9,667 nucleotides of DNA. Origin: Saprospirales bacterium. Lineage in GTDB: Bacteria > Bacteroidota > Bacteroidia > Chitinophagales > Saprospiraceae. The notes below the pieces were generated by a model, which saw nothing but the letters and a program-made list of their open reading frames with translations, was not told the origin of the DNA and made no database searches. The position numbers and the translations under genes are program-made. Shown piece after piece: positions 1-6,393 of the stretch. Numbering within the stretch: position 1 is the stretch's first letter; every line of letters begins with the position of its first letter. The stretch lies in contig PWJP01000054.1 in the NCBI GenBank assembly GCA_003559985.1, positions 1 to 9,667 of the forward strand. Direction: 5' to 3'.

Positions 1-77
1 GGCATTTCAAAACCCGCGAAGGGGCTCATTTTGGCTCCGAGATCAATGTGCTTTTGGTAGAGTGGCGTTTTTTTCAT
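1..77 (-). CDS. gcvT: Aminomethyltransferase, glycine cleavage T protein (5' end only)
   Basis: Only the first 25 codons lie in the window; the gene runs off the left edge. The translation starts MKKTPLYQKHIDLGAKMS and continues with PFAGFEM, which matches the well conserved N-terminus of GcvT (typically MKKTPLYxxHxxLGAKMxPFAGFEMPV). GcvT is the tetrahydrofolate-dependent aminomethyltransferase of the cytoplasmic glycine cleavage system. It releases ammonia and passes the methylene group of glycine to tetrahydrofolate. The ATG is at 77-75 and the reading frame stays open to base 1. No Shine-Dalgarno sequence precedes it. The stop codon of the upstream cyclophilin lipoprotein gene ends 17 bp before this start on the same strand, so the two are probably co-transcribed. 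The identification rests on the N-terminus alone, but that stretch is distinctive. Confidence 0.9.
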   Translation of the reverse strand, partial: MKKTPLYQKHIDLGAKMSPFAGFEM

Positions 78-94
78 GAAAAGTATCTTTAGAT

Positions 95-2149
95 TTATTC
101 GTTTAACAATTCTATTCGCTCAATGGTAGTTCCCACATCTGCCTGATGGACGGCCTCCATGCCCTCGTAAACCCTGCCAAACCTGGTGTAATTTCCATCC
201 AAATGCATGGCGGGCGAATGGGTGATAAACCACTGCACCGATTCTGTATGTGGACCTGCTGATGCCATTCCCAGGTATCCGGCCCCATCAAAGTGAACCG
301 GTGGCAACTCAGACCGGATGCTGTGGTCCAAACTCCCGAAACCGTCTCCTACCGGGCATCCCCCCTGAATCACAAAGTTGGGCACGACACGGTGTATGTT
401 TTTTCCGTTATAATATCCCTCCAGCACTTGCTCAATAAAATTAACCACAGTGCCGGGATGCTCTTTTTTAGGGAGTTCAAGTCGCACATCTCCCGTGCTC
501 AAGCGGACCAACACCCTCGCTGTATCGGGCAACCGGTCGTACAATTCCCAGTTGATCGGATTGTTCCATTCGGGTTTTTTCAGTTCTTTTTGCTCCTCAA
601 AAAGGGCGTTGTAGGTGCGCACAACGGTGTTGTATGTGCCCACTTCACGGCTTTCTTCAAGTTTCTCAAGTAGATTTAAAAATAGTTCCCGGTCTCTGAA
701 GTGGTTGGAGAAAAAATCGATATCCTGAAGGAGGAGGTTGCACACCTGTGACACCGGGCCGATTTCTCCGGATTCAAGGGCCGAGCGGTAGGTATTTGCA
801 ATTCTGTTGGCCACGGTGGCGCGGTTAAAATTGACAGCTGGTTTTTCCCGTGATTGGCGAAGTGTGTTTTCTAGATGTCTAAGTATCGATACTCTGAGAA
901 AGGGAGCCTCTTCCGAGTCAAACCACCCGATCAACTGTTGGTGATTTACCGGATCGTAGCTCATTCCTTCTGCCCAAACAGATTTCACAAAGGGGTCGTC
1001 TTCCCCCTGGTAGAGCCTCCGCAGGGTCTCGTTGATGGATCCGGCAGTTACTGTGAAGTAAAAAGGCATGTTTTTCAGCCCTGCTGCATAGAGCAGAGCT
1101 CTGGTGCGAATGGGGAGTGCATCGTTTTCGGCCATGGTATGGATGTCGGTCGCCATATCGGTGGAAATATGACGAACCAGCATTTGACCTGCCAACTGAC
1201 TAACCTGAGGGTGATCATCCTCAACCAAACGCATGCCAATTCCGGTGAGTTCTCCGGCACCTAATGCATCGAGACTTCTGATTGCATTGGCCCGCACCCG
1301 GTAATCAGGATCGTTTTCAGCCACCCTGGCCAGGATTTCTCTCGCGCGGGCCGACCCCACTTTACTCACAGCAAGGGCGAGATCCATTCGAATTTTTGGG
1401 TCTTGCTCCTGCTCTAATTGTCTGGTGAGAATGTAGGCGTAATCCGTCAGATCAATGCCCGGGGCTCTGGCGAGGTAATTGGCTGCAACCAACCTGACAT
1501 TGTCGGGGAATTGATTTCTCGTGGCGTAGTTGACCATTACATCCGTTCCCTCACGCAGGGTCATCCCCCGCACTGCAAAATTGAATAAGCCTCTGGATTG
1601 TCCCATAAGGAGTAGCGTATCGGTAGTTCTGTAGGTGGTGATGGTAGCCAGCATATCAAGGGCATCCTCTCCTCCGCATTTACCCACTGCTTCCAGAATT
1701 CTGCTGTTTAATTGGTCGTACCGACCCAGGGTATCATGGGCGCGAAATGCATTAATCAGGGGCGAAATCGCGGCCTGCGTCCCTGTTTGTCCCATTGCCC
1801 AGGCAGCCATTGAAGCCACTTTCAGGTGGGGGTCGTGAAGTTTTTCACCAATGGCGCTAACCACCGTTTGGCTCGAATCTTTGACAGAAGCCAGTCTCAA
1901 AAGCGAGGCATATTTGGCGTAGGGCTCTTCGTGCTCAAGGTAATAGAGCAAACTGTCTGTTTCTGCCCTGTCTCCAAGGTCGTAAATGTTCCTGAACAAA
2001 CCAATTCGCAGATCGTATGGGAGCGCGGTGTCCTCCTCTTCTACTTCCGGCATACAGGATACGAGAAAAAGCAAAGTAATCCCAATCAAGGGCAACAACA
2101 TACCCTTAGCGCCATAATTTCCCAGTTTGAACCCGATGGTTCTTACCAT
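95..2149 (-). CDS. HEAT-repeat lipoprotein with C-terminal cyclophilin-type peptidyl-prolyl isomerase domain
   Basis: This is a 684-residue envelope protein. Residues 1-32 form a lipoprotein signal: basic n-region (R3, K8, K15), hydrophobic core, and lipobox LVSC with C32 as the lipidated residue. The first ATG is preferred over M17 because M17 would leave no basic n-region. The residues after C32 are MPEVEEED, an acidic stretch like the surface-export signals known in Bacteroidota lipoproteins. From about 70 to 330 there are helical HEAT-like repeats (for example DPHLKVASMAAWAMGQTG and DPDYRVRANAIRSLDALG); the part up to about 540 is also helical but less clear. Residues 542-684 are a cyclophilin domain. 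By alignment to human CypA, R587, F592, Q595, A629, Q639 and F641 match R55, F60, Q63, A101, Q111 and F113, so catalysis looks intact. The CypA W121 position is H649, as expected for a cyclosporin-insensitive bacterial type. A role in folding envelope or surface proteins, with the repeats binding clients, is inference. Confidence 0.88.
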   Translation of the reverse strand: MVRTIGFKLGNYGAKGMLLPLIGITLLFLVSCMPEVEEEDTALPYDLRIGLFRNIYDLGDRAETDSLLYYLEHEEPYAKYASLLRLASVKDSSQTVVSAIGEKLHDPHLKVASMAAWAMGQTGTQAAISPLINAFRAHDTLGRYDQLNSRILEAVGKCGGEDALDMLATITTYRTTDTLLLMGQSRGLFNFAVRGMTLREGTDVMVNYATRNQFPDNVRLVAANYLARAPGIDLTDYAYILTRQLEQEQDPKIRMDLALAVSKVGSARAREILARVAENDPDYRVRANAIRSLDALGAGELTGIGMRLVEDDHPQVSQLAGQMLVRHISTDMATDIHTMAENDALPIRTRALLYAAGLKNMPFYFTVTAGSINETLRRLYQGEDDPFVKSVWAEGMSYDPVNHQQLIGWFDSEEAPFLRVSILRHLENTLRQSREKPAVNFNRATVANRIANTYRSALESGEIGPVSQVCNLLLQDIDFFSNHFRDRELFLNLLEKLEESREVGTYNTVVRTYNALFEEQKELKKPEWNNPINWELYDRLPDTARVLVRLSTGDVRLELPKKEHPGTVVNFIEQVLEGYYNGKNIHRVVPNFVIQGGCPVGDGFGSLDHSIRSELPPVHFDGAGYLGMASAGPHTESVQWFITHSPAMHLDGNYTRFGRVYEGMEAVHQADVGTTIERIELLNE

Positions 2150-2215
2150 TTTGTAATTATTGAAAAAGTTTTGGTTTCAAGGACATCCGAGTTTTATAAT
2201 TATATATGGGCTATC

Positions 2216-2241
2216 CAAAATAAAGTGCTAATATACACCAA
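2216..2241 (-). promoter_or_regulatory. Weak candidate promoter for the HEAT/cyclophilin lipoprotein gene
   Basis: On the minus strand, TTG (complement of 2239-2241) lies 15 bases upstream of TTATTTTG (complement of 2216-2223). The latter differs at one position from the Bacteroidota -7 consensus TAnnTTTG. The start codon is about 65 bases further downstream. The spacing is a little short, so this is only a candidate. Confidence 0.22.
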
Positions 2242-2274
2242 TTTGACGGGATGAAAATTTCTGGTGAATTGCCA

Positions 2275-2289
2275 TTGGGAATGACCCAA
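2275..2289 (-). other. Small hairpin just after the membrane-protein stop codon
   Basis: TTGGG-AATGA-CCCAA is a perfect 5-bp stem with a 5-nt loop, placed one base beyond the TAA stop of the gene at 2291-2650. No T-run follows on the minus strand, so it is not a canonical intrinsic terminator. It could protect the mRNA 3' end or be chance. Confidence 0.25.
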
Positions 2290-2290
2290 C

Positions 2291-2650
2291 TTACTTGTCC
2301 TTCTTTTTTTCGCGGCCGAAATGCGGGAAACTTTTGATATAGGCCATTACTGCAATAATACAAACTCCCACCATAATCAGTGTTCGAACTGTGGCTAAAT
2401 TGTCTCCACTTTCCCAGGCCCGTTGAAAGGGCATGTAAAGTGCCAGGGTTACCAATATGCAATATACAATTAGAGCGTATAAAACTTTTCTGTTGCCGTT
2501 TCTAATGCCATTGGAAAGCACCAAAAAGCCCCCTCCAAGCACCACTGGAATCAAGGAAGTCCAGGAACCATTGTCGGCCGAAAACCAGGCCCAGAGAGAA
2601 AGTACCATCAATGTAAAACCGGCGAGTATTGTAGCGGGATATGGCCTCAT
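2291..2650 (-). CDS. Small uncharacterised inner-membrane protein, four predicted helices
   Basis: This is a 119-residue, strongly hydrophobic protein. Four membrane segments can be seen at about residues 6-24, 30-46, 56-72 and 87-105. A basic loop (NGIRNGNRK, 47-55) lies between helices 2 and 3, and the tail is highly charged (GREKKKDK), so the C-terminus is expected in the cytoplasm. The pattern of a short polar turn, SLIP, a Gly-rich second helix, an Arg/Lys loop and a late xSF before the charged tail recalls a small family of unnamed bacterial membrane proteins of about 120 residues; I cannot assign a function. The gene lies 94 bp downstream of the DUF4625 gene on the same strand, with its own -7 element in between, so it may be transcribed alone or by read-through. 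The ATG is preceded by an A/T-rich leader without a Shine-Dalgarno site, which is usual in this phylum. Confidence 0.75.
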   Translation of the reverse strand: MRPYPATILAGFTLMVLSLWAWFSADNGSWTSLIPVVLGGGFLVLSNGIRNGNRKVLYALIVYCILVTLALYMPFQRAWESGDNLATVRTLIMVGVCIIAVMAYIKSFPHFGREKKKDK

Positions 2651-2674
2651 GTAAACCCATTTTTATGAAAGTGG

Positions 2675-2682
2675 CAAATTTA
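2675..2682 (-). promoter_or_regulatory. -7 promoter element for the small membrane protein gene
   Basis: The minus strand reads TAAATTTG, a perfect match to the Bacteroidota -7 consensus TAnnTTTG, ending 24 bases before the ATG at 2650. No TTG is found 17-23 bases upstream, so the -33 half is missing or non-consensus. Confidence 0.4.
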
Positions 2683-2744
2683 GTGCTTTTTGACTATTAT
2701 ACCTGCTTCATCGACGACTATTTTCAGCCTGGTTTTGGATCACC

Positions 2745-3563
2745 TCAGTTAATCTCAACTTCAAAGACCAACCTCTCTGACTCATTATTTACCCCATCGT
2801 AACCAGTGAGGAAAAACAGGTAATCGTCTCTGACCAGTGTTTGGGGAATGGTAAAGTCAATTGTCAGATTGGCTTCATTAACTGCTTCAGTCAGTTTGGT
2901 TTCCGTGGCTGTGGAAAAATTGCTGCTGCCCGTCCGCCTGTAAGTGAGTTCCACCCTGCTATTGTTGGAGAAATCAAAATCCTTATTGTCTGAAATATTT
3001 ACTTGAAAAGAAACCTGCTCTCCACGGTTTACGGAAAAATTATTGCCGGTGGGGGGATCAATGGCTGAGAGCTCCGGTTTAATTGTATCGTGTGGATTGA
3101 GCACATGGAGATTCCAAAAATCTGTTGCAGGAGAGGAATTTCCCGCTTCGTCAACCACTCTGAATTGCATGTGATAAAAGCCGGCGGTTACCATTTCAGG
3201 CACCTCAAGTTCAAAAACTTCTTCCACCTCTGTTCCCTCCAAATCCACTAAATCCAATACAAGCCAATCCTCTGTGGACATGGTGCGGTGTCCGTGGCAG
3301 TCGAAATTGGGATGGACATCGATCTTGAGCTGGGAAAGGGCGATGTCATCGGTCATCAGTGCATCTACAGCTAATATTTCTCCACCCATAATTTTAATGG
3401 CGTTTGGATCAAACTCACCACAGACCTCCATGGGCCCGGGTTCGGGAATGATGGAACGAAATTCAATAACAGGCGGAGTATCATCCACATCGTCACTGTC
3501 ACAGGCGACGAGTCCTAAAATCATTAAAGCCGCTATCAAGACTAAGGGTAATTTTTGCACCAT
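2745..3563 (-). CDS. DUF4625-domain lipoprotein, probable metal-linked partner of the divergent TonB receptor
   Basis: This is a 272-residue lipoprotein starting at the ATG at 3563. The frame also extends upstream to a GTG at 3611, but that start would put 16 unlikely residues before the signal peptide and would run into the palindrome. The signal peptide is MVQKLPLVLIAALMILGLVA, with lipobox LVAC and C21 lipidated. CDSDDVDD follows, an acidic surface-export-like signal. Residues about 29-160 look like DUF4625, a Bacteroidota family with an Ig-like fold; the family's typical segment is seen as IDVHPNFDCHGHR (81-93), giving H84, D88, C89, H90 and H92. More His residues occur at 131, 153 and 158. 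Residues about 162-272 form a second beta-rich, Ig-like half (SVNRGEQVSFQVNISDN, then DYLFFLTGYDGVNNES). The gene is divergent from the ZnuD-like receptor with a shared control region, which suggests a role in capturing or handing over metal at the cell surface. The domain call is fairly secure; the role is inference. Confidence 0.82.
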   Translation of the reverse strand: MVQKLPLVLIAALMILGLVACDSDDVDDTPPVIEFRSIIPEPGPMEVCGEFDPNAIKIMGGEILAVDALMTDDIALSQLKIDVHPNFDCHGHRTMSTEDWLVLDLVDLEGTEVEEVFELEVPEMVTAGFYHMQFRVVDEAGNSSPATDFWNLHVLNPHDTIKPELSAIDPPTGNNFSVNRGEQVSFQVNISDNKDFDFSNNSRVELTYRRTGSSNFSTATETKLTEAVNEANLTIDFTIPQTLVRDDYLFFLTGYDGVNNESERLVFEVEIN

Positions 3564-3589
3564 ACAACTTAAAGTTTGTAAAATAACAC

Positions 3590-3597
3590 TACTTTTG
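3590..3597 (+). promoter_or_regulatory. -7 promoter element for the TonB receptor gene
   Basis: TActTTTG is a perfect TAnnTTTG -7 element, about 95 bases upstream of the receptor start. The nearest upstream TTG (3576-3578) is only 11 bases away, which is too close for a standard -33 element, so the upstream half is weak. Its last two bases overlap the palindrome at 3596-3610, the layout expected if a repressor blocks RNA polymerase. Confidence 0.45.
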
Positions 3598-3610
3598 CAA
3601 CTATGTTGCA
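3596..3610. promoter_or_regulatory. Perfect 15-bp palindrome, candidate Fur/Zur-family operator
   Basis: TGCAAC-TAT-GTTGCA is a perfect inverted repeat of 6-bp arms around a 3-bp centre. It lies in the divergent intergenic region, overlapping the end of the receptor -7 element and 33 bp upstream of the DUF4625 start codon. Short A/T-centred palindromes next to metal-receptor promoters are typical Fur-superfamily sites. No regulator gene is in the window, so the identity of the binding protein is inference. Confidence 0.5.
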
Positions 3611-3691
3611 CCTATTGCGTTTTTTTACCTTTTGATAGAAACGGTCATTCTGTCCGCAGGCGCAATGTAATGATCAAGAAATGAGGTTGTT

Positions 3692-6037
3692 TTGAGTATT
3701 GGAAGAGCAATGTGGTTTTTACTGTTCGCCCTCTTTTTTCAGGAGGTAAGTGCACAGCACTATGTGCGCGGAGTAGTGGTAGATGAGACGAGGCGACCCC
3801 TGCCCGGGGCAACCGTATGCACCTACCCCGATACTATTTGCACCAGTTCCAATGCCAACGGGGTTTTTGAGATCAGGAGGCGCACTCCCGCCAGGAAGAT
3901 GACTTTGCGGTATGTGGGGTTTGAGACCAAAGAGATTGAAATTGATCTATTGGACCCGCCCGACCACTTTCACGTGAGGATGAAGCCCGCAGATAAATAC
4001 CTCGACGAGATCCTCATAGGGGAAGATCGAATTGCCAGAGATGTATTTCAACCTGTTCAGGTAATAGGTCGCGAGCTTTTTGAAACCGAAGCGGCAGGCA
4101 ACTTTTCCGTAGCCCTGTCCCGCCTGCCCGGATTGAACAGCATAAGTATGGGAGTGGGTGTGGGTAAACCGGTGATCAGAGGCCTGTACTCAAATCGCGT
4201 AATTGTCACCGACCACGGAGTTAAACAGGAGAGTCACCAATGGGGTACCGACCACGGTCTGGAAATTGACCAGTTCAGACCGGGTGTGGTAGAGGTAGTT
4301 AAAGGACCCACTTCGCTGGAACACGGTTCGGACGGATTGGGTGGTACGGTGAGGATAAGACCGGATCCTATTCCCGAAAAAAACAGCCTCAAAGGACGAA
4401 TAAGCGGGATTAGTAAATCAAACAACAATCACATTGGTGCCGGGGCGAATCTGTCCGCATCCGGAGAAAATTTCTTTGGCTCGGTAAATTTAAACCGGCA
4501 GTCCTATGCGGATTACCGGGTGCCCGCCGAAAATTTTGTGTACAATACTTTTGAGTTGCCCATACACAATGAACGCCTTAAAAACACGGCTGGCCTGGAG
4601 TCGGCACTGAGTTTCACCACCGGCTACCGGGATAACAATCACCTGTTTCGCATCTCTTTTTCTGAATACCAATTGGAGAGCGGGATATTTCCGGGGGCTT
4701 TCGGTCTGCCAAACGCTTACTCACTGGCAGATACAGGTGATGACCGTCTCATCGACCTTCCCAAACAAGAAGCGAATCACAGGCAATTGGCAGTTAACTA
4801 CACCCGCATATTCAGTGGGGATGAGAGATTTGAGTTAACCGCAGGTTTGCAGCGGAACAAGCGGAAGGAATTTTCCTTTCCAGAATTTCACGCCATCCCC
4901 GACAGAGGCAGTAACGAAAGGCTCGCCCTATTGCTCGACCTTACTACGGTCAGTTTGGATGCAGTTTACAGGAATGGAGAAAGTTGGTCAGCGGGGTTAA
5001 ATTTCCAGCACCAAAAAAATGAAATAGGAGGTTTTGACTACTTTTTGCCGCCTTTTGAAACCCTGCGGTTGGGCGGTTTTGTCACCCGAAAGTTCAACCT
5101 TAATGAGAGCACGGATTTAAGCGCAGGACTCCGTTTGGACTACGGGAGAAACAAAGGGGAGCGGGCCGGCAGGAAAGTTTGGGATACCAGCGGTGGTGTG
5201 ATCGACTCATTGATTTCTCCTGAGGAGGACCGCCAGTTCTTTAACTTTGCCGCTTCCACAGGGCTAATTCATCGCTCGACTTTAGTGGAAGGGTTGGAAT
5301 TTTCGGCACAACTGGGTAAGAGTTTCAGGATACCCTACCCGGTTGAGACTTCCGCCAATGGAGTTCATCACGGCACATTTCGCCACGAGCAGGGATTGCC
5401 GGGTCTGAAGTCCGAACACGGCTACCAACTTGACCTCGGAGTAAATTTGTTTCGCCCCGGCTTTTTTGTGACTTTTTCGCCCTACTTTTACTACTTTAAT
5501 AATTACATTTATCTAAGGCCGGGAGCATCCTTTTCACCCTTGCCTGATGCCGGTCAGCTCTATCAATATGAGCAGCACGATGCCATATACACGGGCTTTG
5601 AAGTTGAATGGGAGGTGCTTTTGGTGCGAGGATTGACCTTGAATCAGGGTTTTGAAGCCGTGAGGAATCACAATCTCGATACCGGACTTCCCCTTCCATT
5701 CACCCCACCGGCATCCCTTCGAACCGAGTTAAAGTGGCAAAATGGGCTTAATGCCAGTTGGATGCGCCTGACGCCCTATGTCTCTCACCGCTATTCATTT
5801 TCCCAAAACCGGGTAGATCGAAATGAGTTAAAGACCCCGGCTTATCACCTTATCAATACCGGCATTCAAGCTGTATTCCCCGGTGTTTTGGATGGATTAG
5901 AGATGCGCTTTCAGGTGCACAACCTGGGGGATCAAAAGTATTTTAATCACCTCAGTCGATACCGTCAGATCGGCATTCCCGAGCAAGGCCGAAATTACTC
6001 ACTTCAGCTAAATTTGCCCTTCACATTTTTTCTTTAG
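3692..6037 (+). CDS. TonB-dependent outer-membrane receptor, ZnuD-like (probable zinc or other metal uptake)
   Basis: This is a 781-residue receptor. A signal peptide ends near VSAQ (residues 19-22). A carboxypeptidase-regulatory-like beta domain covers about 24-105 (VRGVVVDETRRPLPGATV). A TonB-box-like DEILIGE follows at 105-111, then the plug at about 118-225 (IRGLYSNRV, VEVVKGPTSLEHGSDGLGG) and the 22-strand-type barrel to the C-terminus, which ends in aromatic FTFFL. The segments SHQWGTDHGLEID (181-193) and NGVHHGTFRHEQG (556-568) resemble the zinc receptor ZnuD, where a similar NGPHxATxxFE region is found, and they add many His residues. Substrate zinc is therefore inferred from family likeness; another metal or a chelate remains possible. 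The start is ambiguous: TTG at 3692 (GAGG 5 bases upstream, supplies R5 to the signal peptide) or ATG at 3710 (GGAAGAG upstream, but no basic n-region). An in-frame stop at 3671 rules out anything longer. A terminator follows at 6092-6118. Confidence 0.9.
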   Translation: MSIGRAMWFLLFALFFQEVSAQHYVRGVVVDETRRPLPGATVCTYPDTICTSSNANGVFEIRRRTPARKMTLRYVGFETKEIEIDLLDPPDHFHVRMKPADKYLDEILIGEDRIARDVFQPVQVIGRELFETEAAGNFSVALSRLPGLNSISMGVGVGKPVIRGLYSNRVIVTDHGVKQESHQWGTDHGLEIDQFRPGVVEVVKGPTSLEHGSDGLGGTVRIRPDPIPEKNSLKGRISGISKSNNNHIGAGANLSASGENFFGSVNLNRQSYADYRVPAENFVYNTFELPIHNERLKNTAGLESALSFTTGYRDNNHLFRISFSEYQLESGIFPGAFGLPNAYSLADTGDDRLIDLPKQEANHRQLAVNYTRIFSGDERFELTAGLQRNKRKEFSFPEFHAIPDRGSNERLALLLDLTTVSLDAVYRNGESWSAGLNFQHQKNEIGGFDYFLPPFETLRLGGFVTRKFNLNESTDLSAGLRLDYGRNKGERAGRKVWDTSGGVIDSLISPEEDRQFFNFAASTGLIHRSTLVEGLEFSAQLGKSFRIPYPVETSANGVHHGTFRHEQGLPGLKSEHGYQLDLGVNLFRPGFFVTFSPYFYYFNNYIYLRPGASFSPLPDAGQLYQYEQHDAIYTGFEVEWEVLLVRGLTLNQGFEAVRNHNLDTGLPLPFTPPASLRTELKWQNGLNASWMRLTPYVSHRYSFSQNRVDRNELKTPAYHLINTGIQAVFPGVLDGLEMRFQVHNLGDQKYFNHLSRYRQIGIPEQGRNYSLQLNLPFTFFL

Positions 6038-6091
6038 CGATTACCAGTTTGTCCTTAGTTCGACTGATTTTGCCTTGATCTTTTGACTTCC

Positions 6092-6118
6092 CGGAGCCTC
6101 CTGTCAGGCCCGTTTTTT
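6092..6118 (+). terminator. Intrinsic terminator of the TonB receptor gene
   Basis: CGG-A-GCCT pairs with AGGC-CCG to give a 7-bp stem with one bulged A and a 6-nt loop (CCTGTC), followed directly by TTTTTT. It lies 54 bp after the receptor stop codon. Confidence 0.65.
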
Positions 6119-6259
6119 ATGATTTTTTAGAGGAAGTGAACAAATTTAGGAATATTTTTTTCAGACATTCAAAACATGTTATTTTTTGAAACGTTAAAAG
6201 GATGCATTTGCGTAATATAGCTAATTGCGCGGACAAATCATCACGTAAAAAAGGGCAAT

Positions 6260-6305
6260 CGGCGGCCACATTACAATAAAAATTATGTAAAAATCCTAAC
6301 CGCCG
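6260..6305. repeat. Interrupted inverted repeat CGGCGG...CCGCCG
   Basis: CGGCGG at 6260-6265 is complementary to CCGCCG at 6300-6305, and a second pair, TTACA (6271-6275) and TGTAA (6286-6290), is nested inside. The G/C arms stand out in a very A/T-rich leader. The repeat lies 26 bp upstream of the -7 element, so it would be outside the OmpA transcript. It may be a regulator site, the relic of a terminator, or chance. Confidence 0.35.
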
Positions 6306-6331
6306 GCTAAAAAAATATTTGTTGAAAGCAA

Positions 6332-6339
6332 TATATTTG
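6332..6339 (+). promoter_or_regulatory. -7 promoter element for the OmpA-family lipoprotein gene
   Basis: TATATTTG matches TAnnTTTG perfectly and is followed by GC, as is common in this phylum. Transcription would start near 6346, giving a leader of about 48 bases. The TTTG at 6318-6321 is only 10 bases upstream, so no properly spaced -33 element is seen. Confidence 0.45.
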
Positions 6340-6393
6340 CGTCCCGAAATCAATTATTAATTACAGTTACGAAATATTAAAAAACTACGTAAT

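Larger units (their letters stand above)
6038..6393. other. 356-bp intergenic region before the OmpA lipoprotein gene
   Basis: I find no supported gene here. The region holds the receptor terminator (6092-6118), an A/T-rich stretch, an interrupted G/C inverted repeat (6260-6305), and a -7 element (6332-6339) for the OmpA-family gene. An open frame on the minus strand at 6117-6353 has low-complexity Phe- and Ser-rich composition, overlaps these signals and is not a credible gene. Confidence 0.6.

Noticed and set aside
293..673. Plus-strand open frame of 126 codons
   Set aside because: It lies wholly opposite the cyclophilin domain, whose catalytic motifs are conserved; no recognisable protein features.
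3564..3611. Upstream GTG extension of the DUF4625 gene to 3611
   Set aside because: It adds 16 residues before a complete lipoprotein signal peptide and places the start codon inside the palindrome, while the ATG at 3563 gives a standard signal of 20 residues before Cys.
6117..6353. Minus-strand open frame of 78 codons in the OmpA leader
   Set aside because: Phe-rich low-complexity translation, overlaps the receptor terminator and the OmpA -7 element, no promoter of its own.
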